A DNA stretch of 64,000 nt from positions 1 through 64,000 of the forward strand of contig NZ_JAAOEO010000001.1 in NCBI RefSeq assembly GCF_011393025.1, written 5' to 3'. Below are positions 16,873-25,197 of this stretch, one piece after another. A model generated the notes under the pieces. It did not search any database. It was not told where the DNA came from and saw only the letters and a list, made by a program, of their open reading frames with translations. How positions within the stretch are numbered: the stretch's first letter is position 1; the number at the start of each line of letters is the position of its first letter. The position numbers and the translations under genes are program-made. The DNA is from Neobacillus terrae. GTDB lineage: Bacteria; Bacillota; Bacilli; Bacillales; Cytobacillaceae.

Positions 16873-17962
16873 CAATGAGGCTTTAATTAATATTCAAATA
16901 GAATATAGTCAATTATTAACCAAATTTCTACCTCAAATTGAAAATATAAACGAAATAGAATTGTCTAATTTATTATCAATAATTGATGAAGTAAAATTAT
17001 TTTGGTATAAAAGGTTACCCTTAATTGAATTTGAATTAGAGCATTGGGCTAAATCTAAAGAAAGCCTATTGCTTTCTGGAGCAATATATTTAGATGTTAA
17101 AGACAATGAACATTTTTTCTTTAATCTTTTTGGAGAGTACCATGTTGTAGATGATCCTTTATTAAAGTTAGAGGGATTTTTTAGAGTGTCAAGTGAAAAC
17201 TTTAAAGATGAATCTATTTTAAACGTTTTTAAAAGAGCCTACTTGGATACTCTAGAAGTTACAAAAAATTATTCCAATGCAATTCATATACTCCCTGCTA
17301 AAGAAATAGTTAATAAATATAACCCTGATAATCAGGAATTAATAGAAACCTTTTATTGGAGGTTTATTTCTACAATTTTTAAAAAAGAAGTAAAAAACTC
17401 TGCAGAGTTTTTTAAGAGCTTTACTTCATTATCCGATATTGAAAAAGAACTCGATCAGATTATATTAGATAATTTAGTTTTTGTTGATAAATTTGATAAT
17501 AAATTAACTTTGGAAGAAAGGTGCGAGAAATACAAAGTAGAGTTTCCTCAGTTTAGGGGATTGACAAATCTTCAAATTATTAATGTAGCAACATTTTCAT
17601 ATGTTGCTCAAATTATAGATCTTTTACTTATTACATCATTTTTAGGCTTTACTCCCTATATCCGAAATGATATAACATTTAGATATTTTTTATTATTAAA
17701 AGATACTTTTATTGAAGAGCCAAGTATTAGGATAATGGTAGAAAAAAGTATAATTATATATATAATGTACAATACGGTTTCCTTGGAAAGGCTTAATAAA
17801 TATAATTTTGATGAGTTTTATAAACTTACCAGGGAAGGTAACATTTTGGCTAGGACTATAGACAGATTGAATAGCTGTAAAATTGAAGTGATTTATAGCA
17901 AGGTGAAACCGATACAAAAAATTATTGATGAAGAAATCGATAATTTGCTCAAAACGTTTTAA
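16862..17962 (+). CDS. Uncharacterised 366-aa protein, second gene of the pair
   Basis: The ATG lies inside the end of the previous gene (11-base overlap), so the two are almost certainly translated together. The protein is helical, rich in Ile, Leu, Asn and Lys, with hydrophobic stretches near residues 245–262 and 295–307 that are too polar around them to be sure membrane spans. I recognise no domain or catalytic motif. A hairpin with a T run (18001–18034) closes the operon. The pair has no neighbouring nuclease, ATPase or toxin gene in the same transcript, so the mechanism is open. Confidence 0.7.
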   Translation: MGYNNEALINIQIEYSQLLTKFLPQIENINEIELSNLLSIIDEVKLFWYKRLPLIEFELEHWAKSKESLLLSGAIYLDVKDNEHFFFNLFGEYHVVDDPLLKLEGFFRVSSENFKDESILNVFKRAYLDTLEVTKNYSNAIHILPAKEIVNKYNPDNQELIETFYWRFISTIFKKEVKNSAEFFKSFTSLSDIEKELDQIILDNLVFVDKFDNKLTLEERCEKYKVEFPQFRGLTNLQIINVATFSYVAQIIDLLLITSFLGFTPYIRNDITFRYFLLLKDTFIEEPSIRIMVEKSIIIYIMYNTVSLERLNKYNFDEFYKLTREGNILARTIDRLNSCKIEVIYSKVKPIQKIIDEEIDNLLKTF

Positions 17963-18000
17963 TATTGAAAAAAACTTTTGTTAACTTATTTTAAGTAAAG

Positions 18001-18034
18001 AAAAGGCGGCATCCATTTGAGGATTTCGCCTTTT
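18001..18034. terminator. Intrinsic terminator of the two-gene operon
   Basis: AAAAGGCG (18001–18008) pairs with CGCCTTTT (18027–18034). It may also help terminate the converging gene on the minus strand. Confidence 0.65.
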
Positions 18035-18123
18035 ACCACATTTTATCCTATTGTTCAGCATAGTTTGGAGCTTGGTTGTGGCAAATGAACATTTTTGTTA
18101 AATATTGTAATTTTTCATAAAAG

Positions 18124-19503
18124 CTATTGATTGTTTCCGCAACACTTTTTATATTTTTTACCACTCGAACAGTAACAGGGATCATTTCTTCCAATCTTTT
18201 TTTTCTTTAACTTAACTTCAAAAATATTCGGGTTTATAGGTTTATTACCTTTTCCAACAAAATATATTTTTTGTGTTTGATATACTAACTCAGCCATAGC
18301 ATTTATCGATTGGAATAAATTCCAACACTTTTCTATGAAATCTACTAGAGATATAGTTTTTGCATCTGAAGTGGTCTCTTTACCTTTTGGATAATAAGTA
18401 AGTTCCTGTTTTGCACCATCATACTTATATGTATTGTGACCAATAGCGTTTCTAATGGAACTATCTATAGTTGGAATTATAAGTTTATCAAAATTTTCTT
18501 CTCCATCTAAGAATTCGACCCTGGCACCCTTGCTTAGTTTTAGATAATTTTCAAGCAACTGTACATCTTTTCTTTTCTTTTTCATTAACTTGAAATCTTT
18601 TCTATATTTGAGATTGTTATAGGAAATTAAGAGAACAATTAATTCTCCAGCTACCTCAAAGCAATCTACGTAAAATTGTTTTAAGTCCTCAAATGATGCA
18701 GTAGTAATACCCTTAGTATTTTTATATTCGTTTTTTTGTAAGTATTGAATACCAAAAACAGGTAACATGTATTGGAAATTATCTACGAATTGAGTTAATA
18801 ATGAAAAAATCTTTTCATTATATCGTTGAAGTAAGCCATTATCCCCAAATTCCTTTGCTAATTCAAATAGCTTTTTTCCTTCCACTTTTGAAATTTCATT
18901 AATTTCATTCCATATAAACTTTGTAATTGATTTAAAAAAGTTCTCATTTATTATTGGTCTTAAAAAAAATAAGTATTGGTGATGAACTCCTCTAACATAT
19001 TCTAATTCATTATTCATTGGGAATTGCTTAACTGGCAAGTGTTTATTTACTTCTTTTTTCAAGTATTCTTTCTTACCTGTTAAAAATAATTCAAATATTC
19101 TTCTCACTCTAGGCCAATCACTTTTAATTTTGCTTAAAAATCCAATGGTATTTTGTTTAAAAGTATCATAATTTTCATCACCCATGGAAAATAATGCATT
19201 AAAGAAAGGCGGTAAACTGTACAAATATTTATTATCAAAATTAGCATGTTGCAACTTTTCAGTAAGTAATTCTCCGGAAGCTTCAATATAATAATCTGGG
19301 TTAGTTTCTGGAACATTTGTTGAATTATCGAAAGTAATTTTAAAACGCCCATTAAATGGATCCTGATATGCTTTTCCTGAAATAAGTATCCCACAATTAC
19401 CACAATGTACACGTATAGGATATTCTTCAAGCCATCCCAATTGAGTACGAACGAAAATAATTGATTCACATACATTACATTTTAAAAATTGTCTTACGTT
19501 CAT
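18124..19503 (-). CDS. Zinc-ribbon and SEC-C motif protein of unknown function
   Basis: From the preferred ATG at 19503 (GGAG nine bases upstream) the protein has 459 residues. Near its start are two Cys pairs, CNVC (9–12) and CGNC (34–37), that form a likely zinc ribbon. The last 25 residues are a SEC-C motif (GRNDPCYCSSGKKYKKCCG), a zinc-binding tail known from SecA and many stand-alone proteins. The large middle part is helical and unrecognised. SEC-C proteins are common in accessory and defence regions. A long upstream ATG (19518) lacks a binding site. It is the last island gene before the yqjQ remnant and converges on the two-gene operon. Confidence 0.75.
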   Translation of the reverse strand: MNVRQFLKCNVCESIIFVRTQLGWLEEYPIRVHCGNCGILISGKAYQDPFNGRFKITFDNSTNVPETNPDYYIEASGELLTEKLQHANFDNKYLYSLPPFFNALFSMGDENYDTFKQNTIGFLSKIKSDWPRVRRIFELFLTGKKEYLKKEVNKHLPVKQFPMNNELEYVRGVHHQYLFFLRPIINENFFKSITKFIWNEINEISKVEGKKLFELAKEFGDNGLLQRYNEKIFSLLTQFVDNFQYMLPVFGIQYLQKNEYKNTKGITTASFEDLKQFYVDCFEVAGELIVLLISYNNLKYRKDFKLMKKKRKDVQLLENYLKLSKGARVEFLDGEENFDKLIIPTIDSSIRNAIGHNTYKYDGAKQELTYYPKGKETTSDAKTISLVDFIEKCWNLFQSINAMAELVYQTQKIYFVGKGNKPINPNIFEVKLKKKKIGRNDPCYCSSGKKYKKCCGNNQ

Positions 19504-19721
19504 TTTTCTTATCTCCATTATTATTTTTAGACAATAGTTTTTTCAAATCTCTAAGTTGAATTTGCCATTAATTTATTATACCGTATTAGACTGGAGAAAC
19601 TAGAATTATTGGAATATATTCACAAAAATTAAAAGTAATGGGTTATATTTGCTGTTCTGGAATCAAAAATCAGTTTGAAGGAAGAAACACACAAAACTCA
19701 AAAATCAGAAGTAAAGTTTCG

Positions 19722-20240
19722 GATGGATTTGGGATTTTTCGTGAAGCGCATGAAGCTGTGGTGGAAGAAATTAAAAATATGTTTAACGTCAATGTAGTTG
19801 GACTGATGGCCTGTACGAAAATGGTGCTTCCGGAAATGAGGGAACGCCGCAGCGGGCATATTATCAATATAGCTTCGCAGGCCGGCAAAATTGCCACACC
19901 AAAATCGAGTGTTTACTCTGCTACCAAGCATGCTGTTCTTGGTTATACAAACAGTCTTAGAATGGAAGTTTCAGACTTTCATGTATTTGTAACAGCGGTA
20001 AATCCAGGTCCCATAGCAACAAACTTTTTTGAGATTGCCGATGAGAAGGGTACATATGTAAAAAATGTTCAGAGGTACATGCTTCAGCCGGAATATGTTG
20101 CTCTGAAGGTTGTTGATGCGATGCTTACCCCGACCAGGGAGATTAATCTTCCGCGCTGGATGAACATGGGCAGCATTGTATTCGCCCTTTTTCCGCGCAT
20201 GTTCGAGCGGATTGGCAAGAGGGCATTCGATAAAAAATAA
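19722..20240 (+). pseudogene. yqjQ: 3' part of the native yqjQ short-chain dehydrogenase gene
   Basis: From about 19722 the sequence reads as the second two thirds of a YqjQ-type SDR, from GFGIF through the catalytic NIAS, YSATK and NPGP motifs to the C terminus. The Rossmann nucleotide-binding motif and the first 90 or so residues are missing. The codons are more GC-rich than in the island, like the core genes that follow. In B. subtilis yqjQ also lies just before the yqjV–yqjW genes, so this is the resident gene cut by the arrival of the accessory DNA. An open frame continues upstream to 19638, but that part shows no SDR similarity. Confidence 0.85.
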
Positions 20241-20269
20241 GAGCCGGGGTAACCCTGCTCTTATTTTTT
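20232..20269. terminator. Bidirectional intrinsic terminator
   Basis: AAAAAATAAGAGC pairs with GCTCTTATTTTTT. It lies between the converging yqjQ remnant and the NUDIX relic. Confidence 0.8.
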
Positions 20270-20682
20270 AAAATTTAAAATTCACTTCGAATGCTTTTTC
20301 AACTGCCCATGCCTGATGTTCGAGGAAAAGCAATTCTTTTACCTCATCCCGCTTAATCCAAACGAGTTCATGGTCCTCTTCCGTTGGCTTTTGTTGTTCC
20401 CCGATTAATTCTGCCAAATAAAAATAACCGTCACTTACCATATATTCGAACCTTGTCGTCGAATAAAAATATTTCTTGGCTCTTCCTACAAAGCCCATAA
20501 TATTTATTTTAAACCCGATTTCCTCCAAACACTCTCTTTCTTAGCATTGCTCATGACTTTCATCTCTTTCAATTCCTCCCCTAGGGAGAAAATAGCCCGT
20601 TGAAGTTTTGACTGCTGCAGCCTTTCCATCCTCTAAAATGATTGTATGTAACACCCTCAAGCTTTTCACCAAAAATATTCAT
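20268..20682 (-). pseudogene. NUDIX hydrolase, decayed
   Basis: On the minus strand an ATG at 20682, behind AGAGAGGTT, opens MNIFGEKLEGV. The reading then shifts: TIILEDGKAAAVKTSTGYF lies in another frame, consistent with a small deletion near 20650. The NUDIX box is readable as GGIERDE through RECLEEIGF, but a TAA stop falls inside it (near 20540). The last 86 codons (20268–20528) form the longest open piece. Both lesions together make a functional enzyme unlikely. The parent would be an 8-oxo-dGTP or related nucleotide-sugar hydrolase of about 150 residues. Confidence 0.8.
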
Positions 20683-20788
20683 TCTGAACCTCTCTTTTTA
20701 ATTAAGATATTGAATCGTCATTTGTAATTATTAAAGGGTTTCTACTGTTAACTATAGAATAATACGAAAGGGGAGAGGAGGAGAACCT

Positions 20789-22009
20789 TTGAATGACAGA
20801 AAATACCACTTTCTCTTGGTAGCAGGGATTGGGGTCTCAAATTTAGGAAGCTGGATTTATTTAGTGGCGATTAATCTATTGGTTGTTAAAATGACTGGTT
20901 CTGCTGCTGCGGTAGCGGGTCTGTTTATCATTAGGCCAATTGCAATGCTGTTTACTAATAGCTGGTCCGGAGGTATTATTGACCGGACTGATAAGCGGAA
21001 GCTTATGATAATAATGGACTGTATAAGAGGGGTGCTTGTAGCAGTCATTCCTTTTTTAACATCCGTTTGGGCGGTTTATGCTGTCTTGTTTGCTATTAAC
21101 CTCGGTACTGCCTTTTTTGGTCCGGCCTCTGCTGCTTATATAACTAAATTGGTGCCTGCTGAAAAAAGACAAAAATTCAACTCTTTATTCAGTTTTGCAA
21201 ATTCTGGCGCTATTTTAATTGGTCCCGGCCTTTCTGGAATTTTAATCCTTTATACAAACATTGATACGGCTATTTATTTAAACGCCCTATCCTTTTTTCT
21301 TTGTGCATTAGCCATTTATTTCTTGCCTGGTCTTGATACTAGTCCTAGCCACAAACAAAAAATGAATTTTTCCCTTCTTGCGGGGGATTGGGTAGAAATT
21401 AGCCGATTTGCAAAAGGTGCAGGTTATTTTATGCTAATTTATATCCTATTTCAGGCAGCCGTTCTGTTCGGATTTGCTCTCGATTCACAGGAGGTAACCT
21501 TTATAAAAAAAGTAATCAATCTATCAGACAGAAGTTACGGAATACTTTGCAGCATGGCCGGAGTTGGCTACCTTACAGGCTCGGTTGCATGTACTGCGCT
21601 AGCTTCCCGCCTGTCATTAAAATCATATATTGGAATCGGGTTATTCTTTAATATGATTGGTTATTTGCTGTTCTATAGTTCTTCCCATTTTTTCTTTGCA
21701 GGGGCAGCGTTTATTATTTTAGGATTTTTTGCATCCTTCGCCAATGCTGGGTTTGCAACCTTCCTGCAAAATCAGGTACCTGGCAGGCTTATGGGGCGGT
21801 TTATGAGTGTCACAAATCTTTTGCAGGCCATTATTCAAATTATCTTCACACTTATTCTTGGTTTCCTGGCAGATATTTTTACTCTCCAGCCAGTCTCCAT
21901 TATTTTTTCACTTATCGCAGTAATTCTCTCTGTTACTCTTTCCATTTGTATTAATCTCCCCGATAAGAAAAAGTATTTTAGTATTTCTTCTACTGATCTT
22001 ACTGGATGA
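20789..22009 (+). CDS. Major facilitator superfamily transporter
   Basis: The 406-residue protein has about twelve hydrophobic segments. The MFS loop signature is between helices 2 and 3 (GGIIDRTDKRKLMI, about residues 61–74). The start is TTG behind a strong GGAGAGGAGGAG site. It resembles the drug/proton antiporter-like branch with the MFS_3 layout. In B. subtilis a putative transporter gene (yqjV) occupies the same place before yqjW, so this is probably its positional counterpart. The substrate cannot be read from sequence. A strong terminator follows directly after the stop. Confidence 0.85.
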   Translation: MNDRKYHFLLVAGIGVSNLGSWIYLVAINLLVVKMTGSAAAVAGLFIIRPIAMLFTNSWSGGIIDRTDKRKLMIIMDCIRGVLVAVIPFLTSVWAVYAVLFAINLGTAFFGPASAAYITKLVPAEKRQKFNSLFSFANSGAILIGPGLSGILILYTNIDTAIYLNALSFFLCALAIYFLPGLDTSPSHKQKMNFSLLAGDWVEISRFAKGAGYFMLIYILFQAAVLFGFALDSQEVTFIKKVINLSDRSYGILCSMAGVGYLTGSVACTALASRLSLKSYIGIGLFFNMIGYLLFYSSSHFFFAGAAFIILGFFASFANAGFATFLQNQVPGRLMGRFMSVTNLLQAIIQIIFTLILGFLADIFTLQPVSIIFSLIAVILSVTLSICINLPDKKKYFSISSTDLTG

Positions 22010-22050
22010 AAAAGAACGTCTGCCTAAACCTTAGGCAGACGTTCTTTTTT
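22009..22050 (+). terminator. Strong intrinsic terminator of the transporter gene
   Basis: A stem of about 19 bp (AAAAAGAACGTCTGCCTAA with TTAGGCAGACGTTCTTTTTT) ends in six T. Confidence 0.9.
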
Positions 22051-22053
22051 GAT

Positions 22054-22260
22054 GTCTAGCTCCGGTGCCTAGTGTCCATCCCACACCTCCCATCGATAAG
22101 TCAATATGGAACCTTTCGAAGTGCTCCTGCGCCATAGCTTATTCACAGAAGCTAATGTTCAGCTCGTCACAAAGCTGCAAGTTGTCTATTCTGAGAAGGA
22201 TTTTCAGGAAGTTTACTCAGGCAGTTGCTTCACTAACCGGGCCACTCCGCTTTCGTTTTC
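22054..22260 (+). repeat. GTCTAGCTCC dispersed intergenic repeat, copy 1
   Basis: It begins GTCTAGCTCCGGTGCC and includes the conserved internal CAGCTCGTCNCAAAGCTGC-type block and a final GGGC...GCTTT. Related copies are at 22541, 25198, 49734, 59164 and 59481. Its end overlaps the stop codon region of yqzH. Confidence 0.75.
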
Positions 22261-22453
22261 ACCCCGTTATAAATTCATAAACCGAATCATTTACGATTTC
22301 ATATAGCTCTGCATCCGGATGCTCGTCCATCACTATTAGAATTCGTTTGTAAAGTTCTTCATAATCCTCTTCGTTAAGAGGCAGTGTTTCTGCCTCGGCA
22401 TAATATTGTTTAAAGCAATTTTTAATCATTTTTAAAATGAATTTTTTCTCCAT
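22259..22453 (-). CDS. yqzH: YqzH family protein
   Basis: From the ATG at 22453 (GAGGTG six bases upstream) the protein has 64 residues. It is short, acidic in the middle and helical, and its position next to yqjW matches B. subtilis yqzH. Its function is not known in any organism that I can recall. A GTG nine bases further upstream overlaps the binding site. It lies between two copies of the GTCTAGCTCC repeat and reads away from yqjW. The identification rests on context plus general resemblance. Confidence 0.65.
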   Translation of the reverse strand: MEKKFILKMIKNCFKQYYAEAETLPLNEEDYEELYKRILIVMDEHPDAELYEIVNDSVYEFITG

Positions 22454-22540
22454 TAGGCGCACCTCAACCCGATTATACCTCTTTTTTCGCCAATATCCAC
22501 CATGGTAAAGAAGCCAAATTAATTTTTATCTTTTTTTATT

Positions 22541-22686
22541 GTCTAGCTCCAGCGCCCCGCGCCATAGCTTATTCAAAGAAGCTAATGTTCGCTCGTCGCA
22601 AAGCTGCATGTGGTCTATTCAGAGTAGGTTTTTCAGGAAGTTTTACTCAGGTAGTAGCTTCGCTGAACGGGCGCTTCTGCTTTTCT
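22541..22686 (+). repeat. GTCTAGCTCC dispersed intergenic repeat, copy 2
   Basis: It opens GTCTAGCTCCAGCGCC, carries the GCTCGTCGCAAAGCTGCATG block, and closes GCTGAACGGGCGCTTCTGC. It is the shortened form lacking the CTAGTGTCCATCCC segment. Confidence 0.8.
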
Positions 22687-22700
22687 CGGAAAAATTTCCA

Positions 22701-22760
22701 TTGAAACAGAACGCATATTCGCTTAAGATAATGGGTAGAATGATACAGAACGGATGTTCG
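22701..22760 (+). promoter_or_regulatory. SigA promoter with two LexA (SOS) boxes upstream of yqjW
   Basis: TTGAAA (22701–22706) and TAAGAT (22724–22729) are 17 bases apart. Two near-matches to the Bacillus LexA operator CGAAC-N4-GTTCG are present. AGAACGCATATTCG (22708–22721) lies between the -35 and -10 boxes. AGAACGGATGTTCG (22747–22760) lies just downstream and differs from consensus only in its first base. Binding of LexA at both would block transcription until DNA damage. Confidence 0.75.
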
Positions 22761-22791
22761 TTACTTATTTAGCAGGCTGGGGGAAAGGAAA

Positions 22792-24051
22792 ATGGTTGAT
22801 TACAGCAAATTTCCGAAAAACAAGATTTTATGTGTGGACATGAAGAGCTTTTACGCAAGCTGTTCCGCTGTTATGGAGGGACTTGATCCTTTAACCTGTT
22901 ATCTCGCTGTTGTTGGAAACCATGAAAGGCAGGGAAGTGTCGTTTTGGCTGCTTCTCCCCGGATGAAAAAAGAATTTGGAATTAAAACGGGCTCGCGGCT
23001 CTTTGAAATCCCAAATGATCCCCGAATTAAAATTGTTGAACCGAAGATGGGAACTTATTTGAGGATTTCAACCGAAATATCCCGTGTTTTTAACCGGTAT
23101 GTTCCTAAGGAAGCTATTCACACATACAGTGTCGATGAAAGCTTTATCAAGGTGGATGGAGTTCTTCATCTTTGGGGTGATGTGTGGACTATTGCGAGGA
23201 AAATAAAGGATGATATTGAACGCGAATTTCAATTGCCGTGCGCAGTAGGAATAGGGCCGAATATGCTGATGGCTAAGCTTTGCCTTGACCTAGAGGCAAA
23301 GAAACATGGCATTGCGGAATGGACATATGAAGAGGTTCCGGAAAAGCTGTGGAGTGTTTCACCGCTGAGGGAAATGTGGGGAATTGGAAGACGTGTTGAA
23401 AAAACACTGAACGGAATGGGGATTTTCACTGTTGGCCAGCTGGCACGTTACGATTTGGAAAAGTTGGAGAAAAAGTTCGGGATTATGGGCAATCAGCTTT
23501 ATTACCATGCTTGGGGAATTGACCTTTCCGATATGGGCGCTCCGATTATTGAGGGGCAGATCAGCTTCGGAAAAAGCCAGATTTTATTAAGAGATTACAA
23601 AGAGGCCAAGGAAATTCAAAACGTTATTCTTGAAATGTGTGAGGAGGTGGCCCGAAGAACCCGCTCCCATCGTAAAGCCGGGCGCACAGTGAGTTTGGGC
23701 ATTGGCTATAGCCAGGATGAATTTGGCGGAGGGTTCCTCCGATCGCGGACGGTTGCTCAGCCAACAAACGTCACCATGGATTTATATCGCATTTGCCTTG
23801 AATTATTTCATGAAAATTACTCCGGAAAAACCGTTAGGCAGATTTCCATTTCACTCGGCAATATTGTCGATGACAGTGAAATCCAGCTTAGTTTGTTTGA
23901 TCCGCGAGGGGATCAAAGAAGGGACCTGGGTTATGTAGTGGATAGAATCCGCAACAGATTTGGATCAGGATCTCTCTTGCGGGCCGTTTCCTATACCTCT
24001 GCCGGAACGGCAAAACAGCGGGCGCAGCTTGTTGGCGGGCATAAAATGTAA
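22792..24051 (+). CDS. yqjW: Y-family translesion DNA polymerase (PolY2/UvrX type)
   Basis: The 419-residue protein has the Y-family catalytic residues: Asp16 in VDMKSFYAS, and Asp115 and Glu116 in YSVDES. The thumb with its helix-hairpin-helix (WGIGRRVEKTLNGMG) and a little-finger domain (about 240–350) follow. It copies damaged DNA templates at the cost of accuracy. The ATG is preceded by GGGGGAAAGG. The SOS boxes upstream, and the partner yqjX 21 bases downstream, match the LexA-controlled yqjW–yqjX operon of B. subtilis. The length and all key residues look intact. Confidence 0.92.
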   Translation: MVDYSKFPKNKILCVDMKSFYASCSAVMEGLDPLTCYLAVVGNHERQGSVVLAASPRMKKEFGIKTGSRLFEIPNDPRIKIVEPKMGTYLRISTEISRVFNRYVPKEAIHTYSVDESFIKVDGVLHLWGDVWTIARKIKDDIEREFQLPCAVGIGPNMLMAKLCLDLEAKKHGIAEWTYEEVPEKLWSVSPLREMWGIGRRVEKTLNGMGIFTVGQLARYDLEKLEKKFGIMGNQLYYHAWGIDLSDMGAPIIEGQISFGKSQILLRDYKEAKEIQNVILEMCEEVARRTRSHRKAGRTVSLGIGYSQDEFGGGFLRSRTVAQPTNVTMDLYRICLELFHENYSGKTVRQISISLGNIVDDSEIQLSLFDPRGDQRRDLGYVVDRIRNRFGSGSLLRAVSYTSAGTAKQRAQLVGGHKM

Positions 24052-24072
24052 TGCAGAAATGGGGGATACAGG

Positions 24073-24405
24073 ATGATCCGGGACCGAGGAAGAATTAAAT
24101 GGACATCGATGATGCTTCCTGAGCATGTAAAGATGCTGAGGGAATGGGTAAAAGAGGACACGTATGAACAGCCAAAAGAATTGGATGAGCAGCAGCTTGA
24201 ATTAATGAGCGAAGTACTTGGGGAAGCCATGGAATTTAACCAGACTGTTGCTATTACTCATTATAGAGGCCAAAATTATGAACTTGTGCTCGGAAAAATT
24301 CACTATTGGGATGAACTGTCGCAGAACCTTCATATAGTCGATAATTTTGGAGAGGTCCATCGGATTCCGATGAAGAATATTGCTGATGTCCGGCTGCACG
24401 ATTAA
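24073..24405 (+). CDS. yqjX: YolD-like protein
   Basis: This 110-residue protein of the YolD-like family starts with the usual RDRG-xI-KWTSMMLPEHV signature. YolD-like genes are nearly always next to a Y-family polymerase of the UvrX/YqjW type and share its SOS control. The biochemical role is thought to be a polymerase accessory factor, but it is not established. The gene starts 21 bases after yqjW with GGGGGATACAGG before the ATG. The operon ends at the hairpin 24451–24474. Confidence 0.88.
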   Translation: MIRDRGRIKWTSMMLPEHVKMLREWVKEDTYEQPKELDEQQLELMSEVLGEAMEFNQTVAITHYRGQNYELVLGKIHYWDELSQNLHIVDNFGEVHRIPMKNIADVRLHD

Positions 24406-24447
24406 GGCTATGAGGGACACCAGTCTGGAGATAAACGAAAAAAAAGA

Positions 24448-24485
24448 AAAGGCAGTTCCCCAGGGAGAACTGCCTAAAAAAACAT
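24448..24485. terminator. Bidirectional intrinsic terminator
   Basis: GGCAGTTC(T)CC and GGAGAACTGCC (24451–24474) are flanked by A and T runs. It serves yqjX and the converging CDGSH gene. Confidence 0.8.
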
Positions 24486-24491
24486 TTTGAG

Positions 24492-24701
24492 TTATTCGTC
24501 CTCTTTTTGTACACGTACTTCTGATTGGAAAACACCTTTGTGGGAACCATCGCAAAATGGCTTGTTTTTAGAAAGCCCACAACGGCAAAGGGAAAAAGCA
24601 GGTTTTGTTTGAATTACATTGCCTTCGCCGTCAAGAAGTTCTACTTCTCCAGAAACACGAAGTGAACCATTGTCGTTTACCTTTATTTGTACTTTTGACA
24701 T
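24492..24701 (-). CDS. CDGSH-type iron–sulfur protein
   Basis: The protein has 69 residues. The CDGSH signature is complete: Cys39, Cys41, Cys50 and His54 in CRCGLSKNKPFCDGSH, which bind a 2Fe-2S cluster with three Cys and one His. Such small proteins are thought to take part in redox sensing or iron–sulfur transfer. It is divergent from the HesB-like yqkB gene, which also handles iron–sulfur clusters, so the two may share regulation. The ATG is preceded by TTAGGGGTGCC on the minus strand. Confidence 0.9.
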   Translation of the reverse strand: MSKVQIKVNDNGSLRVSGEVELLDGEGNVIQTKPAFSLCRCGLSKNKPFCDGSHKGVFQSEVRVQKEDE

Positions 24702-24826
24702 CTCGGCACCCCTAATTCTTAGTTATCTCTTTTAAATGTTAAAGGGAATAGGTGGAAAAAGCAAATAGAAATAAAATTTCCCCGGCCTGTGTTAAGATAC
24801 TGGAGCAAGGAAAGGGGATAAGAGAA

Positions 24827-25153
24827 GTGGAAATAAATATAACCGAGGCGGCAGCTCGAAAAATACAAGAAAAAACGCAAAATGGCGGTTATTTAAAGCT
24901 GCTTTATGATATCGACGGATGTGGCTGTGCCGTCAATGGTGTAGCAGTTCTTTCCCTGGAGAGGGATTTGGATAATGATGAAGTAGAGATTCAAACGAAC
25001 GGGGTTCCTCTTTATATTCAGAAATCAAGAAGTGTTTTTTTTGATGAGAAAATGACCTTAGACTTTTCAAGTGTCTCTAACTGCTTTCAGCTAAAAAGCC
25101 CTGGAGAAATCCTGAACGGGCGTATTAGCCTTATTGATCGGACAAAAGTCTAA
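24827..25153 (+). CDS. yqkB: HesB/IscA-like protein YqkB
   Basis: From the GTG at 24827 (AAGGGGATAAGAG upstream) the protein has 108 residues, matching the family's usual 107. The HesB-like start (ITEAAARKIQEKT) and the short CGC motif in DIDGCGCAVNG are visible. The classical C-terminal CGCG of true IscA is not present, as is normal for the YqkB branch. An upstream GTG at 24752 stays open, but the extra residues do not look like the family. A role in iron–sulfur protein maturation is inferred. The terminator 25166–25193 follows. Confidence 0.85.
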   Translation: MEINITEAAARKIQEKTQNGGYLKLLYDIDGCGCAVNGVAVLSLERDLDNDEVEIQTNGVPLYIQKSRSVFFDEKMTLDFSSVSNCFQLKSPGEILNGRISLIDRTKV

Positions 25154-25165
25154 ATAATTTAAATT

Positions 25166-25193
25166 AAAAAAGCAGCTCTCTTGCTGCTTTTTT
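25166..25193 (+). terminator. Intrinsic terminator of yqkB
   Basis: AAAAAAGCAGC, a six-base loop, then GCTGCTTTTTT. Confidence 0.85.
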
Positions 25194-25197
25194 AATT

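Noticed and set aside
22065..22306. Overlapping open frames of 71 and 66 codons next to yqzH
   Set aside because: They are translations of the dispersed repeat and overlap yqzH on the other strand. No binding sites.
24202..24580. Long minus-strand frames opposite yqjX
   Set aside because: They are antisense shadows of yqjX and the terminator. They lack family features and start signals.
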